Assembly: GCF_034702125.1 (NCBI RefSeq)
Contig: NC_085868.1
Coordinates: 40,119,359 to 40,183,358, forward strand
DNA: 64,000 nt
Origin: Engraulis encrasicolus
Taxonomy: Eukaryota; Chordata; Actinopteri; Clupeiformes; Engraulidae
Direction: 5' to 3'
A program made the position numbers and the translations under genes. The notes beneath the pieces were generated by a model. It had not been told where the DNA came from and ran no database searches. It saw only the letters and a list, made by a program, of their open reading frames with translations. Shown here piece after piece: positions 58,098 through 64,000 of the stretch (the stretch's first letter is position 1; each line of letters opens with the position of its first letter).

Positions 58098-58688
58098 TAA
58101 AGATTAGGACAGGAGATCCTGGAAAAGTGGTTTGAGGATTTTTTGCTTTTTTCCGATTACACCATATGAAGGCCCAGAGCCCTTTCTTCAAAATGTGAGA
58201 GCTTATTCAGATAAGCAATTTCAGGGGTTGAAAGGTTGGGTAAAATATGTGAGTGGGGTTTTAAACCGTTTTACCTGAGAGAGGTTCCATGTTTCGGACT
58301 CTGACCCAAAAGCTACTCGCATGGGTCTGGAACTGGCATGAGAGTGCCAGAGCCATTCTCCTCTGCTGCCAAACGTTGGACAAGCCTAAAATCAAACATC
58401 ACCTGTCATCTTTAATTTAACACGTGGCCTACCATTTCAGGACAGGTAGAGGTGACTCTTTCTTTTGTGAGGAGGCTCCCAGTGCCTGTAATGGTCCAAG
58501 TGAGACTCTGTTTTTGTTTTTTTACTGTATGTGGCGCAGCTCCCAGATTTCTTAGAACATCTGTCCTCTTGCCAGAGAAGAAGACAATTCCCAGCTACCC
58601 ACCGCTCTTAGTTGACAGAGCATCTCCAGTTTAAAGCCTAACCCATACCTTCCCTATTCACTTCCCCTTTTCCCTCTGACCATAGACC

Positions 58689-58822
58689 ATAGTAAACTGG
58701 GGCTCTGACCGCTACACCAACGAGCCTGGCTCTTTGGTGTTGCGGTCAGAGCCCCACTTTACTACCCCAGAAGGTATGGGTTCGAGTCCCGTCTGGGCAA
58801 CTCTACTCCCCTTTGCTACAGG
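58689..58822. repeat. TRIM LTR fragment with an inverted partial copy
   Basis: 58722..58818 matches the 3' part of the TRIM LTR (GAGCCTGGCTCTTTGGTGT, B box GGTTCGAGTCC, end TGCTACA). 58689..58719 carries the reverse complement of the A-box part, so the two fold into a stem of about 31 bp. Confidence 0.8.
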
Positions 58823-59214
58823 AACCTATTCTAGGAAAACAAAAATTCATTTGTTTAGTTTTCAATGTACCAGACATACAGTAGTCTGCATACACAAGGG
58901 CATAATTCATAACTCCAATGTTATGTAGCGTTAGAAACTGTCAGTCCTACATGCCTTTTAGCATTCCATAAAATCCACAGACAATATCAGTTCATTTTCT
59001 CATTCTATAGCTGACTCAGTGTGGGTTTGTTGTTTTGTCTTTGTTGTAGACTAGAGCACTGTGTGTGTGTGTGTGTAATTTAGCTGTCAGGCATCAGCAC
59101 ATTCCCTTGCTAGCTTGGCTCAGGCAGATTACTGTTTTCCTCTGCCCGGCACGGGCACACATGCACACGTCACATCACGTCGCATCCCCACCAGTCAGTC
59201 AGTCGCCACAGCGA

Positions 59215-59361
<147 letters not shown>

Positions 59362-60017
59362 GTGACTTTGTCATCTCGTGTCGAAAACAAACCTGTAGTG
59401 CCCGGCTCTCTAATGCGATTAGGTTGCCCGGGAAACACATCAGGCAGCCAGGACATATTAAATAAATCAGTTTGACTCCCCTCACGTTACAAATTACCTC
59501 ACCGTCCTTTCGTGCGGTGTTGTTGAGGGAAAGGTTCTCCTGAAGGGGAGCTAAAGGTAGGCCTACAGTATTACAAAAACAGTGCTATTATTTATTACCA
59601 TGTCAGATAGCCCAGGACATTGTAAATAAATCAGTTCGTCCCTCACGTTACAAATTACCTCACCGTCCTTGTGGACAATGTGGAGAGAAATGCTATCGTG
59701 AAGGGGAGCGAAAGGATAGCTATACAGAAGTTGGTGTTAATCCGTTAAGACATGGCGTCTGTTATCAATGTACTGTTAGCAGAATGGCAGTTTCCCAAGT
59801 TGTAATGTAGACCTATTACTAAAGGCTCTGTGTAATGTCGTAATAGTGCTATGGTAGTGAAGTCTTCTCAACGATTATTACAGCATCCTACTGGTGGAGC
59901 TGGTATTATTATTACCTAATGGTATTATCAGGCTACAAAACAAAATCAACAGTATTTTTTTATTCCAATGATGTCATGATCAAACTATGCCTCTGTTATA
60001 ATCAGGTTTGTCTGTCA

Positions 60018-60148
<131 letters not shown>

Positions 60149-61442
60149 CATAAGGCCTATTTTTAGTGATGAGGGTCCTTCCTCTAGCTTCCAGGACATG
60201 CTCAGTCATGTTAGCTTAGTGGCTAGAGCGTTGGCAGGAGCAGTTGTTTTTGTTAGGCTTCATGCAATCGTTGGTGGTCTATGTGGTTTTCCTACATTTC
60301 TGTGCGACTAAGTCAAGGTTGTTCTCCGTGATTTGGGAGACCTTGGTGCACGTAATAATGATTTTGGTCGGATAAAATCATGTCATATGCCCTTAGGCTT
60401 CGAAATCTTATAATCTACCTTAAATCCCTTTTGCTAAACTGGCTCTAGGCTAAGTACCATACAGTTAATATATCAACAAAAGCCAAAACAAAATCTTGTT
60501 TTGTAAATATTCTGGAATGCAAGTGTACTTAACTATAGCACAATGATACAATTAATCTTTCAATTTAGTGATTACAGACGCAAAGCCCTGTGTGAACTTA
60601 GCATCTTCATCTTCCTCTCTATAGTATTCACAGTAGGTGATCTGAGCACAGTTTTCAGGTCAATTCTCTAGGCTTCTACATTAAAAGAGAATGACTCTCC
60701 TTGATTAATTTATGCCGTTTAGATAGGTTTTCCCCATCCATAGGGTTAAGATTCACATGAAAGACATGTTGAGGAAATACGAAAGTGCAAGATTTCACCT
60801 CAAAAGTGGGACTTTCTAATTTCCCATTCTGCTTTAAGTGCTTTTAGCTATGTTGTAGCAGTGTAGGGAAAATATGGCGCATAATGAAATATTAAGCGCT
60901 CAGAGTTACCTCCCTTGCACCCCACACCATCTCCCATTGCCTCTCCTGCCAACAAAAGGCAACTTTCTGTTATTCACAATGTCTTTTGTTTTTTGGATTG
61001 GATTCTTTGTAATATTATTTGAATTTTGTTAAGAATAAAACAAATTACTGTAAATTGACATAATGGAGGCTGTTGGAGCAAGGAGGTAACTTCCCTGAAC
61101 AAACACAAGGGACATTTCCCTGAAAGAAATTGGGACATCCCCTGTTAAGTGGTCTATATACCATTACAATAAAAATGTTCTTTTTGCTACAAAAACCAAG
61201 GCCACCACGGTGATCTTCCCAAGGCAGACACCACCAAAGATGGTGGGTGACTATCATCAGAAAATGGTAACATGAGGCCTCCCTATGTCAGAGATCTCCT
61301 CTACTCCTGCCTAGCAACAACACGCCCCATCACACCAGCTCGTCTCATCGCCGTAGTGACATGTCAGGCAACACACATTGCTACACTTCACATATAATGT
61401 GTTTAAAGTGTATCCATATGTAGTGGGCTCCCCAGGCTGGGA

Positions 61443-61443
61443 T

Positions 61444-61536
<93 letters not shown>
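61443..61536. repeat. (CA)n microsatellite
   Basis: Pure CA array of about 94 bp. Confidence 0.97.
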
Positions 61537-61537
<1 letters not shown>

Positions 61538-62035
61538 TCCCGTCAACAACATTTTGTCAGGCCCTTCGCAACATCTCTGCGTGAATAGATATCAATCTGA
61601 CGTGTGTGGAAGTGAATTTAGCTCAACAACCTGCAAATGAAAAGAAACACTACTGTAGTGTTGCCGAGTGGACAGACTGCCCCCCCCCCCCTGCAGGTCT
61701 GACCTACAGAGAGTAGCCCTGAAAGACACATTCGCACATCTTGACCTCAAACCCTCATAAGTGTCTTATGCAACTTCCCCCTTAAGTGGGGAGGGATGCT
61801 CTTGTGAATTATAAATGAAAGCCATCCAAACTGGCCCTCACTTTGTCACTTTGGCACACGTAGCTGAAGTGAAATTGTCCACTGCCCCTCCCATCCTGAA
61901 ATAATAATAATAATAATTAAAAAAAATACTTGAGGTCGTCTGAGAGGTCGGTCAGAGAGCCACTCATCTTTCTTCATCGGAATCTAGTGAGGTTTTTAAC
62001 GTGTCACCAAATCTTTGAGCAGCTTGGCTTGCAAT

Positions 62036-62108
62036 AAACTAAAGAGACTGTGCCAGTTCTAGTTAGCTAGGCTCTAGCTAACTAGAACTAGCACAGTCGC
62101 TTTAGTTT
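62036..62108. repeat. Near-perfect hairpin, 35-bp stem, 3-nt loop
   Basis: 62036..62070 pairs with 62074..62108 with two mismatches (core CAGTTCTAGTTAGCTAG). It directly abuts the MITE at 62114. Confidence 0.9.
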
Positions 62109-62113
62109 TTTCT

Positions 62114-62470
62114 CAGTGGTTCCCAACCTATGGGTCGGAACCCAACCTATGGGCCGCCAAAGATCCACAGAGGGCCCTCTTGATTTTAAGGGGTTTCACT
62201 TTAAATACCATATATAGCCCGTGTTGAATAAATGAAAGGCATTTAACTAATAAATGCATAGAAGCAACAACATAAGTGCTACATTAAACATTTATTCTAT
62301 ATTTGATCAAAGACGAATTGAGGAATAAAACAACTAAAATGATTTTTCACAAGAAACAGAGGGCATCATGTGACTCCTGTCTCCCTCTCGTGCGGGCGTT
62401 CACGCGGTTGGGTCACCAAAGCTCACATAGTAAAACATGGGTCACTGAAGAAAAAGGTTGGGAACCACTG
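62114..62470. mobile_element. hAT-like MITE (CAGTGGTTCCCAACC family), copy 2, reversed
   Basis: Reverse-complement relative of 20334..20685 with the same ends. The 8-bp flanks do not match here, so one side may have been rearranged near the hairpin. Confidence 0.85.
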
Positions 62471-64000
62471 ATCTAGTGATCTAGTATGAACTGCTGTAAA
62501 GAGCTCTGCATTTGCGATAGTGTCAAGGTACCAACATCAAAATAAGTTCAGATGAAATTACAAAAACATGTTCAAACCACTTTCTGAATTAAATGATCAT
62601 AATGATATAATGGGAAATCATGTCAGAAAAAATGACATAGGCTTATCTTTATTTATGAGAGAAAGCTAATCAACTAACCTAGCAAAACTTAGGTGTTGCC
62701 TCTGCCCCTGCTACCCCATCGCTAATATGAGATGGCATTTGCAAATGACCTCATAAACCTGTAAACGCACCAAAATTGATATGTAGCACCTAAAGCCTAA
62801 AACTAGAGTTGATTAGGAGATACCTGTGTTGAGTATTGTAATTACTCTAAGCTAAGTTACTCTAATGCAATTACGTTCCGTACATGCAGCATACTGTATA
62901 TTATGACCAAACATTGCTCAAGAGCAGAGAAAAAGAAAACGGCCATCATAACAAAACTCATCTCTCCCGACTGACCTTGCTTGTACATCACATAGCATCA
63001 CAGCTGCTGCAGTAAAGGTTCTTACAAATGCAAATAACAAGAGAGAGAAATAAACACAGTAGCAATGTGATTATGGAAATGAGGACCCCCAGTGCACAGT
63101 GTCTTTGCCTTGGGCAGTGTTGGATCACAGCGGTGGAGAGGAACAGCTGCTGCTGGTGCTGCTTGCTGCAGCAGCAAAGTGCAGAGTGATCAGCACAACT
63201 AGAAAATGTGACTAGCCGCACGAAAACAGACCACAAGGTAGACCCAAGTGAACCTGAGAAAATCGCAAATAAAGATGTTTTCCTTTTTTTTGTGATTTTC
63301 ATTTTTTTTTTAAAGAGTCTGGAAGTTGAGGTATTGAGGAAGGTACTCAATGCTTCAGAAAACACTATTGGTTTGTTTAAAAGCATATGTTTGGTCTTTA
63401 AAGGGGCTAGTTTTATGTCTTTTCTATGGGCAAGAGGATATCTCAGAGCTGAATTCTCCATTTTCTACTTTAAGAAGTGAACACATTAAAAAAAGCCACA
63501 TTAATCAGACATCACCATCATGCGCCATCAGAATCAATGATTAACTCAGTGTGTTCCTGGGCCTACTTGCAGTCTAGAGGCTAGTCACAATTTTAGAGTT
63601 AAGATTTGGGTGTTTTTTGAAGCAGCATCATCTACCTGCTTTGAATGAATTGAATCGGAGGTGTCTGATGTCAGGTGAAAAAAAGCCTATACACAGTTCA
63701 GGTTGCATAGTATCACTTTTGTAGAGGTGATGATTTTGCTGTGGAGAATGGAGCTTCATAAACACTTCAAATTACTAGTATGTCAACTCAGGAGGAGTTA
63801 AGCAAAGATTATTATTTTTGCAGAACAAACTTGCAGAATGCTTGGGCGTTTGGGGTCAATTCATGTCCCAGTGGCTCTGTCTACAACGTGACTCTTTATG
63901 TGCATATCGGCTATGGAGCTTGCATACACTCATGGAGTCTTACACACTTTCTTTTTTATCTTTCGACGGCCATCTCCTTCTCTCTCTCTCCCTCTATCTC
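62471..64000. other. Right end of window, no gene recognised
   Basis: The longest open frame (62988..63461, minus) has no motif or splice context that supports a gene. The window ends in a CT-rich tract. Confidence 0.4.

Noticed and set aside
62988..63461. 157-codon minus-strand open frame with a hydrophobic end
   Set aside because: No family resemblance, no splice or promoter context, and it lies in a presumed intron.

Overview
This window is vertebrate nuclear DNA, almost certainly from a ray-finned (teleost) fish. It has interrupted genes with standard GT-AG introns, very long (CA)n/(GT)n tracts, tRNA-derived SINEs, many small DNA transposons, a DIRS-type element and a non-LTR element with a restriction-like endonuclease. 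The species cannot be named from the sequence alone. No prokaryotic gene, CRISPR array, rRNA gene or functional tRNA gene is present.

Three host genes are readable. (1) A complete 18-exon ACE2 gene (angiotensin-converting enzyme 2) lies on the minus strand from 36167 down to 15902. Its exons join in frame to 811 codons, with the HEMGH zinc site, the collectrin-like domain, a transmembrane segment and a short tail. (2) A complete 8-exon interleukin-1-family gene lies on the plus strand, 9695..14968 (370 codons). It has a C-terminal IL-1 beta-trefoil and an N-terminal region that looks PDZ-like. It converges tail-to-tail on ACE2. (3) The first coding exon of an NHS (Nance-Horan syndrome) family gene lies on the plus strand at 42094..42373. 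It is head-to-head with ACE2, and the rest of the window (42374..64000) is best read as its long first intron.

The left end holds the remains of a tandem duplication of the IL-1-like/ACE2 junction. Positions 2..127 are the end of a second IL-1-like last exon, and 8080..8158 (minus) is a decayed copy of the ACE2 last exon. The space between them is filled with nested mobile elements: an internally deleted DIRS-like element (339..3438), a 5'-truncated RLE-type LINE (7653 down to about 3445) split by a GGG-ended DNA transposon (3865..5758), which itself contains a 386-bp hAT-like element (5065..5450).

The ACE2 introns and flanks carry many non-autonomous transposons with intact target-site duplications (TSDs), six SINE-like copies and a 189-bp LINE tail with a 35-bp TSD. 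The NHS intron is dominated by microsatellites. It also contains a 527-bp miniature LTR element (48116..48642) whose LTRs carry tRNA-like A and B boxes and whose primer-binding site matches tRNA-Leu(CAA). This element and the IL-1-like/ACE2 duplication are the most interesting observations here.
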